Below are positions 38,376-64,000 of a DNA stretch of 64,000 bases, piece by piece (positions within the stretch are counted from its first letter, which is position 1; every line of letters begins with the position of its first letter). The stretch is taken from NCBI GenBank assembly GCA_018398815.1, contig CM031604.1, forward strand, positions 60,115,823-60,179,822, given 5' to 3'. This stretch comes from Conus ventricosus (taxonomy: Eukaryota > Mollusca > Gastropoda > Neogastropoda > Conidae). A program made the translations under genes and the position numbers. A model generated the notes under the pieces. That model was not told the origin of the DNA. It was given only the letters and a program-made list of their open reading frames with translations, and ran no database searches.

Positions 38376-39312
38376 AATGCTTGTGTGTGCACTAGTTACG
38401 TGTACAAGAGCATGGCTGTAAGTCAGGAAAACGATATGCACGCGAGCGATACAATGAAACCAAGAAGAGCGTAAAAGTAACTGGATATGTGAGCAGATGT
38501 GACGATGTATGTCGGCAAGCATGTATACGACTCTGCACCCGGCTTGTAGTCAAGTCAGACAAGCAAGGCAACAACTAAAGCAGGATGATTACAAACAAAC
38601 AAACAATGGCAGAAAGTGTGCTGCAGGCCAAACCTATAGGCTGATAGGTGTTGAGGTTGACAAGCAGGTTTCCAGCAAGACACTCAATAGCCCCCCTCCT
38701 CCCTCCCCCTTCCACACACACATACACACCCTCCTTCACCACCCCTTGTCCATGCCTCACCCCATTGTAAGGGGAGGATGGGGGGGGGGGATCACCAATC
38801 ACCCAAATGCTGCAGGACGTGCACCAAGGATGAAGGGTGACCGCAGTCTCAAATGAACCCTTCCCCCTCTGGTCCACAGTCAAGCAGCCCAGCCCTGAGC
38901 CAGTGAGCCCCAGACACTGATGCACAGAACACATCACCCTGAAGCCAGGCACAACCCCACCACCACCACCAGGCCGATGGTTGTTTTTTTTTTCAATTTC
39001 AATGGCTGGCAGTGGTCCAGTGTGATTTGTGTGAATGCAAAAGCAAAGAAAAAAAAAGAGGTGACATAAACTGATGTGGGCTGATGAACTGGCATCCAGA
39101 GTGCAGAAAGGACGGAGGAGGGGAGGGGGGAGTCGACACAGGCTGGCAGCAGGCAGGAAGGTCCGTGGTGAATGATGATGACACAGGTTTCTCTGTACAC
39201 TCTAAAACAGCATACTCTGTCGTCGAATCTTCCCTGGAGAGTGATAAAGGGAAAGAAAATGTTATTGACGTCGCATGAATACTGTATCAGCTGTGAGGTT
39301 TACTTCATTCTG

Positions 39313-39313
<1 letters not shown>

Positions 39314-39361
<48 letters not shown>

Positions 39362-39403
39362 TGTTGTGTGTGTGTGTGTGTGTGTTGTATGTGTGTGTGT
39401 AGT

Positions 39404-39439
<36 letters not shown>

Positions 39440-39442
39440 CCG
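39314..39442. repeat. (GT)n microsatellite, three blocks
   Basis: GT blocks separated by AGAGTGTT, TGTTGTAT and AGTGTAT. Confidence 0.95.
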
Positions 39443-40654
39443 TGTGAATGTGCGTGCATTAATCGTGCGTTAACTTACATCAATATTAAACACACCACGC
39501 ATGCATTTTTCTCACACTTCCCTGTCCAAACAAATGCCCTGTCCCCACTTGGTATGGAACATAGCCATATCATCCCAATAAAAAACAACAACAACAAACA
39601 CACACATTCGGGAGAGCAGGGGAGCTAAGCTTGCCTCCATTCCCAGTTAGCCAGCATAAGTGATTGCCCTTAGTGAATTCACTTCATCCAAACGCGTTCA
39701 AACCATATCAATTTTTGCACCTTTTCCAGACAAAGCGGGGAGGTTAAAGGGCATATTAGTATTCAGACAGGTAAATACTTTTACCAGTAAAATTCTTTTC
39801 TCACACATACCTGTCCAAACAAATGCTAGAATACTACAAAGGATGGTGGGAAGCCACAAATGCTATTCTTTTCCTTCTGGGAGAGGAGTATTCTGAGGGA
39901 GGGGAAGGAGAATAGACGAATTGCCTACTTCTTTTTTTCTTTTCAGTGGCATTATTTACTGACCACTCGACGAAACAAATGGGTGAAGCTACAAGAGCAT
40001 TGTTTCTCTACATCTGCCCCCCTCCCCTCTCCTCTTCCTTTTCTCTTAGGATTTCTTTATTGACCAATCAACAACAGAATAATGCTGGGCATGGGACGTG
40101 TTTTGCCACAGTCAGTGAAGTCACCCTGATTTTTTTTTTCTATCTGAGGTTATAATTACTAACAAATCGACAAAAAGAATAATTCAGGGGGCTAGGGAAG
40201 TGTCCTCTCCTTCTGTATGGGGGTTTGTTTATTGACAAACCAACATGGGAGGGTGAAGCAGGTCATAGAAGTGTGTCGCCCAAGTCGCCTTTTTTTTTCT
40301 TTCTCCCTCTTGTCTGTAGATATCTTTGCTGACAAGTCAAAGTGGCTTTGTATCAAAAAAGACCCTACAGGTTCCTTTGCTGCACTAAGTTTCCTGTGCA
40401 CGGGATGTCAGTGCACCATTTCAGTGAAAGACTAGCTTCCATACCTACATTCAAGGTCTGGTGGTAGGCGACAGTACGGTTGGTGGGGAGAAGAAAAAGC
40501 CCCCTCTGTGTGTGGTATTGAAAGCACTGACCTGGTTTGTTCTGACAGGCTGAGAGATTAACCCACGCAAGACCTATCCACCTATGAGATACTTGGTGTA
40601 GATCTTAACACAAAAACACCAACATGTGCAGATACACATACATGAGTACATCCA

Positions 40655-40760
40655 TGATAACACACACACACACACACACACACATACACACACAAACATG
40701 CATGCAACACATGCACACGCACAAAAATATGCACGCTCACATGCTGTACACGCATGTTTG

Positions 40761-40796
<36 letters not shown>

Positions 40797-40876
40797 TACA
40801 CAAGCATGCACACAACACATGCACATACACACACACATATGCAAGCACATGTGTTGTGTGCATGCACACATGCATG

Positions 40877-40942
<66 letters not shown>

Positions 40943-40945
40943 ACA
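40655..40945. repeat. (CA)n / (CT)n compound microsatellite
   Basis: CA blocks at 40661-40695, CT at 40759-40778, and a pure CA tract at about 40878-40940. Confidence 0.95.
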
Positions 40946-41189
40946 TCACAAAAATCTGCCATATCAACATGTTCAGAAAGCATGCACGGTTATACACCTG
41001 TACCTGTAGAAGCCACAGAGGATGACCTCATGCCAGGGTCCCTGTGCAAGGAGATGCCTGGTACAGTGAACACTGAGACAGCTGCAACAGCAGAGAGCAG
41101 CACATTAATTCATTTGGCGCTGCAGTGTGTGTCTATGTTACAACTCATGTATCAGATACAGCAACCATATTTACAGATAGTGTTGCACA

Positions 41190-41300
41190 GCGTAGCTGAT
41201 CCTGCCACCTGTCTTTGTCCAGTTTGGACAACAGGCCACTGCAGCTTGCTAATCATCACGCTTGCTCATCATCAGCACTGCAGCTTGCTAAACATACACA
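41190..41300. repeat. Left flanking direct repeat of the 56-bp array
   Basis: GATCCTGCCACCTGTCTT and GTTTGGACAACAGG.CACTGCAGCTTGCTAATCATCA-type sequence reappears at 43073-43140, right after the array. Confidence 0.8.
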
Positions 41301-41459
41301 GATCCAGACCCTAACCCCCACTCCCCCCTCTAAATGGCTCAGATTTCAATAGATAAGCCAACTACGTCACAAAAATTCAGAACAAACAAAAAAGAAAATA
41401 TGATGACACAGAGAGCATCAACCTTGAATTCATCAAAGGTGTTGTGGATGGTGTCTTCT

Positions 41460-43070
41460 TGACAATGTCAGCTTTGTTCACTGCTGCATTGCTGCGAGAG
41501 TGTTGCACAGCATGGCTACAATGTCAGATTTGTTCACTGATGCGTTGCTGTGATGGTGTTCCACAGCATGGCTACAATGTCAGCTTTGTTCACTGCTGCA
41601 TTGCTGTGAGTGTTACACAGCATGGCTACAATGTCAGATTTGTTCACTGCTGCATTGCTGTGATGGTGTTGCACAGAATGGCTACAATGTCAGCTTTGTT
41701 CACTGATGCGTTGCTGCGATGGCGTTGCACAGCATGGCTGCAATGTCAACTTTGTTCACTGCTGCGTTGCTGTGAGTGTTCCACAGCATGGCTACAATGT
41801 CAGCTTTGTTCACTGCTGCATTGCTGTGATGATGTTGCACAGCATGGCTACAATGTCAGCTTTCTTCACTGCTGCATTGCTGTGATGGTGTTGCACAGCA
41901 TGGCTACAATGTCAGCTTTGTTCACTGCTGCATTGCTGTGATGATGTTGCACAGCATGGCTACAATGTCAGCTTTGTTCACTACTGCATTGCTGTGATAA
42001 TGTTGCACAGCATGGCTACAATGTCAGTTTTGTTCACTGCTGCATTGCTGTGATGGTGTTCCACAGCATGGCTACAATGTCAGCTTTGTTCACTGCTGCA
42101 TTGCTGTGATGGTGTTCCACAGCATGGCTACAATGTCAGCTTTGTTCACTGCTGCGTTGCTGTGAGTGTTCCACAGCATGGCTACAATGTCAGCTTTGTT
42201 CACTACTGCATTGCTGTGATAATGTTGCACAGCATGGCTACAATGTCAGTTTTGTTCACTGCTGCGTTGCTGTGATGGTGTTCCACAGCATGGCTACAAT
42301 GTCAGCTTTGTTCACTGCTGCATTGCTGTGATGGTGTTCCACAGCATGGCTACAATGTCAGCTTTCTTCACTGCTGCATTGCTGTGATGGTGTTGCACAG
42401 CATGGCTACAATGTCAGCTTTGTTCACTGATGCGTTGCTGCGATGGTGTTGCACAGCATGGCTGCAATGTCAACTTTGTTCACTGCTGCGTTGCTGTGAG
42501 TGTTCCACAGCATGGCTACAATGTCAGCTTTGTTCACTGCTGCATTGCTGTGATGATGTTGCACAGCATGGCTACAATGTCAGCTTTGTTCACTACTGCA
42601 TTGCTGTGATAATGTTGCACAGCATGGCTACAATGTCAGTTTTGTTCACTGCTGCATTGCTGTGATGGTGTTCCACAGCATGGCTACAATGTCAGCTTTG
42701 TTCACTGATGCGTTGCTGCGATGGTGTTGCACAGCATGGCTGCAATGTCAACTTTGTTCACTGCTGCGTTGCTGTGAGTGTTCCACAGCATGGCTACAAT
42801 GTCAGCTTTGTTCACTGCTGCATTGCTGTGATGATGTTGCACAGCATGGCTACAATGTCAGTTTTGTTCACTGCTGCATTGCTGTGATGGTGTTCCACAG
42901 CATGGCTACAATGTCAGCTTTGTTCACTGCTGCATTGCTGTGATGGTGTTCCACAGCATGGCTACAATGTCAGCTTTGTTCACTGCTGCATTGCTGTGAT
43001 GGTGTTGAACAGCATGGCTACCATGTCAGCTTTCCTCACTGCTGCACTGATGTGAGAGTGTCGCATAGCA
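41460..43070. repeat. 56-bp minisatellite, about 28 copies, with higher-order structure
   Basis: The unit starts CATGGCTACAATGTCAGCTT and continues TGTTCACTGCTGCATTGCTG, TGATGGTGTTGCACAG. A 53-bp variant (GTGAGTGTTCCACAG end) and variants with GCGTTGCTGCGATGG occur. A five-unit block of about 278 bp with the same variant order is seen starting near 41660, 42384 and 42662, so the array also grows by larger blocks. The long open frames of 93-165 codons result from a unit with few stops and are not considered genes. Confidence 0.96.
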
Positions 43071-43215
43071 TGGCTAATCCTGCCACCTGTCTTCCTCCAA
43101 GTTGGACAACAGGTCACTGCAGCTTGCTAATCATCATGTTTGCTAATCAGCTCGCTATATCATCATGCCTGCTAATCAGCTTGCTAATCATCATCACTGC
43201 AGGTTGTTAATCACC
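43071..43215. repeat. Right flanking direct repeat of the 56-bp array
   Basis: AATCCTGCCACCTGTCTTCC, GTTGGACAACAGGTCACTGC, then four GCTTGCTAATCATCA-type segments, repeating the left flank at 41195-41290. Confidence 0.8.
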
Positions 43216-43673
43216 ATGCTTGCAAATCATCATGAAAGGAAATCTTTAATGGGGAAATCTTTAATGCTGCTTACAATGCCAAATCGCCTTACAGAAATAA
43301 CAACCCATAGATGATGTGGCGTCATAAGCAGCATTCGTTTGGAGTTATGGGCATGAATTTATTTCCTCATGGGAGCAAGGGTTACCCTGCTTAATCATCA
43401 TGGCCAAGACACTTGTGGTGCTGTAAGTATTAATTCACAACACAAATAACACCTCTTTTTGGGATACTCCAATCTTTTTCCTCCATTAGGGTCAACAGAA
43501 TTTCCATTTACTGGTAGTTACCGGTACCGCTAACTGATGAAACACAGCAACCTGCATTGTGTACCAATTTAATTTTCCTTTGAATGGGCAGGAAAAGTGG
43601 TCTTGAATGACTTGTTTGTCTTTGCTGAGTTTGCTGTTATCAGTTTTAAAAATTACCAGGGTGATCACTGGTC

Positions 43674-45458
43674 CAGACCTGGTTACCCCTCAGAAATTCT
43701 ATGTGTATGTTTTGGGTCAAAACTGTGTACAATTGTGTGTAAAATGTGTAAGCTTTTGCAGCGCAAAGTAGCTGCGTAGGAAACAATACTGAATGCATTC
43801 CAGACATTAGAAACACTGAAAATTTATTACTAGAAAAGATGTATTTTCATGAAATGCATTAAATTGGCTTCTTTAACAATCAATGATTGTTAAACTAATC
43901 AAGTTCCTTGCCAGTATCCTCTGATGGGCAAAAGCCTTCGCTCAGGAAATTAACAAGAACATTAACTGATGTGAATTTTCTTTTATAACACTTTAAAATA
44001 ACTCTCTCTTCACTTTTTACTGTACTGATCAAGTGATGGACATAACTGGAAAAAAAATCTTGAAGTAATCTATTTCTTTCATATGCTACTATGGGCACTT
44101 TTTCACTGTTGATAAGCTAACCGGTCTTTCTGAAGAGCATAACAATTATGATGTGAACTTTATTTCAGACTTTGGTGATTCCAGCTCCTTCAGGGTTCCC
44201 AGGTGATGGGCATGAGGCCAAAAAAGGACCTTACTTTGCCAACATGGAGGAAGGGGGGGGGGGGGTAGACAAGGCGGGAAAAGGCATCTATCCTGTAAAT
44301 GTTACTCAAGAACTCAGCATATAGCTGTTCCCCAAGCTGTTTGTTATGTTCGCATGTTCGCAATCCGTCATGTTATGTACCTATATTTATTTGGGTAATA
44401 ATATTTTCATCATTATTGCCCCAATCTTCAAATGAATTTCTATAAAGGGAACATTTTAACATAGATAGCATGAGCGAAAATGTTAAGTCAGCTATATGCC
44501 GCGAACATTAGCACCGCGTCTGCACTGTGGAACCCGTGACGTCAAAAATGCTGGATTGCAGCTTTGCGTCGTCTGCTAGCTAAGCTTAACTAAACAGAAA
44601 GTCCACTGATAGGCCTAGCGTTATAGGCCTGCCTACCGCGTTTCAGACGATCGTGTCGGCATCTGTCAACTTTGCAACTTGCAAAAGTACGGTTTGGGTT
44701 GTGGAAGATGTATCGGTTCCGTTTTCAAGCCTCCTTCTTATGAACTGCATCTATTAATTTAAAGAACAGTCAGCCTTCTTCAGGATAAGAAGACTTTCAA
44801 GAATTTCACTGGACAGTGTGCTCCTTTGGGGCCGGGGTGGGGTGGGAGGGGGGGATTTTGGAGCTTTTTGTCCCTCTCCGCGAGTAGTCTGATGTTCCAG
44901 TCTCTCATCAGAAGTGCCTGCAGAACTCGACTTCACGAAAAAGCTTTGAATGTTCATTGCCTACCGTTTTCCAGAATCACTGTTTCCCTTGTGGCTTTTG
45001 CTACCGATGTGCCGCTGAATGTCAAAGCGACCACTGTAGCAATCGCGATTTGACAGTAACACGTGGTGCTGTGTGCGAACGTATCGCCCTTCTTTGACGC
45101 AGTAATGAACTTGAAAATAGTATGATACGCTGGTGTGTACTTCTGTTCATATTTCTTTTTCTTTTGGATCACAGCTTCTACCAATGAATCTGAATTTTCG
45201 TTGTCTGTTTCATGCGCGCGAGTTGAAGCTGAGTGAGAAGCAATGTTGATGCATTCATAGTGGCAGGAAGTACGCATGCGCCATCGGAACTTTTAAAAGT
45301 TGGACCAGACTCTTGGACTCGGCCGGATTACGTGTTCAGCGCATTTTCGTAAGCTCGTTCATCAAAATTTCGTACAATTTGGTTTTGAAACGTACAATCG
45401 TATAGCTGTATTAAATTTCGTGAGATTATACGCAAAAATCGTAAAGTGCACAGGTCTG
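43674..45458 (-). mobile_element. Probable hAT element with BED zinc finger, 6-bp target duplication
   Basis: The ends are CAGACCTG (43674-43681) and CAGGTCTG (45451-45458), both abutted by CTGGTC (43668-43673 and 45459-45464). The terminal match is only 8 bases, so the borders are moderately supported. The coding remnant is on the minus strand and starts near the right end, as expected. The subterminal right end has repeated CGTA-type motifs. Confidence 0.55.
44740..45215 (-). pseudogene. hAT transposase N-terminus with BED finger, frameshifted
   Basis: Minus strand: KKYEQKYTPAYHTIFKFIT, ASKKGDTFAH and CYCQIAI, then a frame change into SGRFDIQRHIGSKSHKG, a TAG stop and AMNIQSFFVKSSSAGTSDER. 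Cys-x-Cys and the His-x4-His of RHIGSKSH are a BED-type DNA-binding finger of hAT transposases. At least one shift and one stop. No dimerisation domain was found in this copy. Confidence 0.72.
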
Positions 45459-45807
45459 CTGGTCAGATTCCATGCTGGCACATTTCATTTGATGATCCTA
45501 ACAATGGTGAGAGTGGAGAACTGAGTTTATTCCCTACACTTAATACAGTTCGAGTGTGCCTCCTTGACACTGTTTTATGCATAAATCAACAAACTGTCTT
45601 TAGGTTGATAATGTTTTGTTTTCATCTGGCTTGTACCTGGTCTCTAACTTCAAACCCTTAAGCCCATATAGAAACAAAACAGAAGAATCCTGTCCACATG
45701 ATTTTATATAACATAAGAACTAATTTCAAACATAAATGTTTCATTCCGGACCAAAACAGCCAACTGTAATGTTGATTCAGTCACTGACAAGAGTTTCTAA
45801 GACTATC

Positions 45808-46632
45808 AGCTGCCATGACACAGAGGTTAGCATTGTCGGTTTTAAGCTGGAAGGTTGTGGGTTCGATTCCCATCAGAGCCATCTACATTTGTGGGATTTT
45901 TGGCATATGACAGCCTCCAACCCAGGGTTGAGCTTGCTATAGTCTCAACTGGGAAGACTGGAACCACAGTCAAGTTTCAACCACTTCATGGACGTGCCTC
46001 TGGGAGTGTTGCTGAAATTGCCTGACTAACACTGCAGGTGTCTGAATCTCCAAGGCCTGACTGATGCCAAGGTAATTCATGAAAGTAAGCGCAGGGCGCA
46101 ACCCTGTCCTGCAGTCTCAGACCAGGATGGACCTCCACAGCATCACCTTCATCAAGCTCCTCTTCCTCAATCAGCATACATTCCGAGGACCTTCATGCCC
46201 TGCTCTCATGGTGACCTGTTTCAATTTCCTCTCTACGCCTATGCCCTTGGTGAGTTCATGCTGCGGTTGCCAGTACAGGTGGGTTCACAGGGACTGTGAC
46301 TGGACAGACCTGTTAGGGCTCTCTGAAGGTGGACTCTCTCTCTGGCTTCACCACTGTACAGTTGCTGTCATCAGTAGGGGGCTTAGTGTATGGTGTCCAG
46401 GGTACCCTCGATCAGAATAGGCACCACTGAACACCGCTGAATTGACTAGCCAGCAATGCAGCGTCTCCACTGATGGGTTGCCTCCTGACGACTTGATACC
46501 GATTCTCCCTGTGGATTGCCCATGCCAAGGGTGTGGCAAGACAAGCCATGGTGTGACTGTGGATGGGAGAATGAGCAGCTTGAGGATAATGCCACGGGAG
46601 TAGCACAGAAGATGAGACAGAAATTTTTGTTT
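45808..46632 (+). mobile_element. Long tRNA-headed SINE, copy C
   Basis: The head at 45808-45885 has GGTTAGCATTG-type A box spacing and the B box GGGTTCGATTCCCATCAGAG. The body (GACTAACACTGCAGGTGTCT; CAGCATCACCTTCATCAAGC; CTGTACAGTTGCTGTCATCA; CCTCCTGACGACTTGATACC; CTCCCTGTGGATTGCC) is in the same order as copy B. It runs about 825 bp and ends A/T-rich. Confidence 0.82.
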
Positions 46633-47030
46633 AAAAACATCTTTTGTCTCTTATATCCTAGCTACTGTTTTCAGTTTATGCAAAGAAGAGAAGTAAAGAT
46701 CAACATTCGAGTTTGATAACGAGCATATTTTTTTCCATCCTGATTTTGCATCCTTGCAGATAAGCTGATGAAAGATGGGTGATTTGCACGTGAATATTGA
46801 TGTTATGAATCCGCTGACTTTCACACATCTTTAGTTCCAGTCTTGGCAAACATTTTGAGACTTTTAATTGTTTGGCAAGAATACTGGTCAGTCCAAGTCA
46901 CTTTTCTTGTGAAAGTTGAGCTTTAAAAGCACTTCACAATAATTCTTGACAGAAAAAAACATAAATCCTAAACTTCATAAACAAGGTTCTCATGTAAGGC
47001 GTTTATTTATTAGCAGGCATTTTTCAGACT
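46633..47030. other. Non-coding, nothing recognised
   Basis: AT-rich sequence between SINE copy C and a GT microsatellite. The last CDK exon was not found here. Confidence 0.4.
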
Positions 47031-47033
47031 CCT

Positions 47034-47034
47034 G

Positions 47035-47109
<75 letters not shown>

Positions 47110-47150
47110 GTGAGCATGTGTGTATGTGTGTGCGTGCGTGTGCATGTGAT
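47034..47150. repeat. (GT)n microsatellite
   Basis: About 35 perfect GT units, then interrupted GT. Confidence 0.96.
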
Positions 47151-47266
47151 TTCATCTGCACATACATCAATTTACAGGCATGTGTATATGTGTGTGAGTG
47201 TTGGTAAGCTTACAATCTAATCATTGCCAGAGCACAGACATCCAGAAAATGAGATAGAGGACTTAC

Positions 47267-61318
<14,052 letters not shown>

Positions 61319-61439
61319 CTGAACAACAAAACATCCTGGCTTGTGACTTTGTCTCCTAAAGCCATACACAGACTGACAGACAGACACAAACAAACAAGCA
61401 TATACAGATACACACACAAACATCCCCCCCACACACACA

Positions 61440-61614
61440 CACACATGCATACAGACAAAGAGAGAGAGAGAGACAGAGACTGAGACAGAAAGAGTGAGAG
61501 AAAGAGAGGTCGTGAGAGACAGACAGACAGAAAAAGAGACAAAGAGGGGGAGAGAGAGAGAGAAAGAGAGAGACGAACAGACAGGCAGGTACACAGAGAG
61601 AGACAGAGATAGAA

Positions 61615-61649
<35 letters not shown>

Positions 61650-61660
61650 TAGACAGACAG
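61440..61660. repeat. (AGAC)n / (GA)n purine-rich tract
   Basis: Interrupted GA and GACA repeats, with AGAC at 61618-61650. Confidence 0.9.
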
Positions 61661-61681
61661 CAGTCATCTGAAGCTCTCAGA

Positions 61682-64000
61682 CTGACCATTACGGAGGACA
61701 TCCATACACTGACCATCATGGATGGACATCCATACACTGACCATTATGGAGGGACATCCATACACTGACCATCATGGAGGGACATCCATACACCGACCAT
61801 TATGGAGGGACATCCAAACACTGACCATTATGAGGGACATCCATACAGTGACCATTATGGAGGGACATCCATACAGTGACCATTATGAAGGGACATCCAC
61901 ACACTGACCATTATGGAGGGACATCCATACACTGACCATCATGGAGGGACATCCATACACTGACCATCATGGAGGGACATCCATACAGTGACCATTATGG
62001 AGGGACATCCATACACTGACCATCATGGAGTACATCCACACACTGACCATTATGGATGGACATCCATACACTGACCATCATGGAGGGACATCCATACAGT
62101 GACCATCATGGATGGACATCCATACACTGACCATCATGCAGGGACATCCATACACTGACCATCATGGATGGACATCCATACACTGACCATCATGGAGGGA
62201 CATCCATACAGTGACCATTATGGAGGGACATCCATACACTGACCATCATGGAGGGACATCCATACACTGACCATCATGGATGGACATCCACACAGTGACC
62301 ATCATGGAGGGACATCCATACAGTGACCATTATGGAGGGACATCCATACACTGACCATTATGGAGGGACATCCATACAGTGACCATTATGAAGGGACATC
62401 CACACACTGACCATCATGGAGGGACACCATACACTGACCATCAAGGAGGGACATCCATACAGTGACCATTATGAAGGGACATCCATACACTGACCATCAA
62501 GGAGGGACATCCATACAGTGACCATTATGAAGGGACATCCATACACTGACCATCATGGAGGGACATCCATACACTGACCATCATGGATGGACATCCACAC
62601 AGTGACCATCAAGGAGGGACATCCACACAGTGACCATTATGGATGGACATCCATACACTGACCATCATGGAGGGACATCCATACAGTGACCATCAAGGAG
62701 GGACATCCATACAGTGACCATTATGGAGGGACATCCATACAGTGACAATTATGGAGGGACATCCATACACTGACCATTATGAGGGACATCCATACACTGA
62801 CTGACAATTATGGAGGGACATCCATACACTGACCATTATGGAGGGACATCCATACACTGACCATCATGGATGGACATCCATACACTGACCATCATGAAGG
62901 GACATCCATACAGTGACCATTATGGAGGGACATCCATACACTGACCATCATGAAGGGACATCCATACACTGACCATCATGGATGGACATCCATACAGTGA
63001 CCATCATGGATGGACATCCATACACTGACCATCATGAAGGGACATCCATACAGTGACCATTATGGAGGGAAATCCATTCACTGACCATCATGAAGGGACA
63101 TCCATACAGTGACCATCATGGATGGACATCCATACACTGACCATCATGATGGACATCCATACACTGACCATCATGGAGGGACATCCATACAGTGACCATT
63201 ATGAAGGGACATCCACACAGTGACCATCAAGGAGGGACATCCATACACCGACCATTATGGAGGGACATCCATACACCGACCATTATGGAGGGACATCCAT
63301 ACACTGACCATTATGGAGGGACATCCACACAGTGACCACTATGGAGGGACATCCATACACTGACCATTATGAAGGGACATCCACACACTGACCATTATGA
63401 AGGGACATCCATACAGTGACCATTATGAAGGGACATCCACACACTGACAATTATGAAGGGACATCCACACACTGACCATAATGAAGGGACATCCATACAG
63501 TGACCATTATGAAGGGACATCCACACACTGACCATTATGAAGGGACATCCACACAGTGACCATTATGAAGGACGTCCACGCACTGACCATTATGAAGGGA
63601 CATCCATACACTGACCATTATGAAGGGACATCCACACACTGACCATTATGAAGGGACATCCACACACTGACCATTATGAAGGGACATCCATACACTGACC
63701 ATTATGAAGGGACATCCACACACTGACCATTATGAAGGGACATCCACACACTGACCATTATGAAGGGACATCCACACAGTGACCATTATGAAGGGACATG
63801 CACACACTGACCATTATGAAGGGACATCCATACACTGACCATTATGAAGGGACATCCACACACTGACCATTATGGAGGGACATCCACACAGTGACCATTA
63901 TGAAGGGACATCCATACACTGACCATTATGAAGGGACATCCATACACTGACCATTATGAAGGGACATCCACACACTGACCATTATGGAGGGACATCCATA
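61682..64000. repeat. 28-bp satellite, about 80 copies, runs off the window
   Basis: The unit is ACCATCATGGAGGGACATCC ATACACTG with variants TTATGAAGG, GGATGG, CACACTG and CAGTG. The left half is dominated by CATCATGGAGG/GGATGG forms and the last 650 bases by CATTATGAAGG. It sits in the CDK intron upstream of the 61197 exon. Confidence 0.97.

Noticed and set aside
41444..43070. Open frames of 93-165 codons with repeated HSMATMSALFTAALL-type units
   Set aside because: The 56-bp unit is not a multiple of three and is open in all forward frames by composition; no start context or splice signals.
45808..45885. tRNA gene
   Set aside because: It is the head of a long SINE with multiple diverged copies; no cloverleaf-quality pairing seen.
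61682..64000. CRISPR-like array of short repeats
   Set aside because: Units are directly contiguous with no unique spacers, in an animal intron.

Overview
The window is animal nuclear DNA. Its genes have many introns and consensus GT-AG junctions, and about half of the sequence is microsatellites, minisatellites and decayed transposons. The three genes are metazoan housekeeping or regulatory genes. The repeat flavour (long tRNA-headed SINEs, CR1/Jockey-like LINEs, hAT, piggyBac and TTAA-type DNA transposons, very long CA/GT tracts) suggests a mollusc, perhaps a marine gastropod. The species guess is inference only.

Layout. (1) 0-19 kb: a piggyBac-type transposase remnant, then the minus-strand gene for the Sm protein SmF (SNRPF). 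Exon 3 is at 3365-3429, exon 2 at 7248-7373, and a candidate first exon with an NRF1/ETS-type promoter lies near 19.1-19.2 kb. The last exon is not in the window. Its introns hold an L1-like LINE (3.7-5.7 kb), a long SINE with a LINE tail inside it (10.9-12.4 kb), and a LINE at 13.0-18.8 kb cut in two by a 4.2-kb insertion. That insertion itself contains a TTAA-flanked THAP element and a hAT element. (2) 20.6-24.3 kb: the plus-strand gene for Mediator subunit MED20, four exons and 209 codons, complete. (3) 24.3-47 kb: no convincing gene. It holds SINE copies, microsatellites, a stretch that looks like poor consensus (24.6-28 kb), a 56-bp minisatellite (41.5-43.1 kb) and a hAT element with a BED finger (43.7-45.5 kb). 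(4) 47.2-61.3 kb: ten minus-strand exons of a PCTAIRE cyclin-dependent kinase (CDK16/17/18 type). The N-terminal exons would lie beyond the right edge and the C-terminal end was not found. A 28-bp satellite fills 61.7 kb to the window end.

The most unusual observation is that at least five introns (one in MED20, four in the CDK gene) hold tandem, decaying copies of the downstream 3' splice site plus the first codons of the next exon. The copies lie directly upstream of the real junction. In MED20 the unit is 39 bp and at least one upstream pseudo-acceptor stays in frame. Three of the ten CDK exons are exactly one base shorter than the reading frame needs, so either the assembly has consensus deletions or this copy is damaged.

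MED20 (RNA polymerase II transcription), SNRPF (splicing) and the PCTAIRE kinase (vesicle, neuronal and cell-cycle signalling) are not an operon or pathway; they are independent neighbours.
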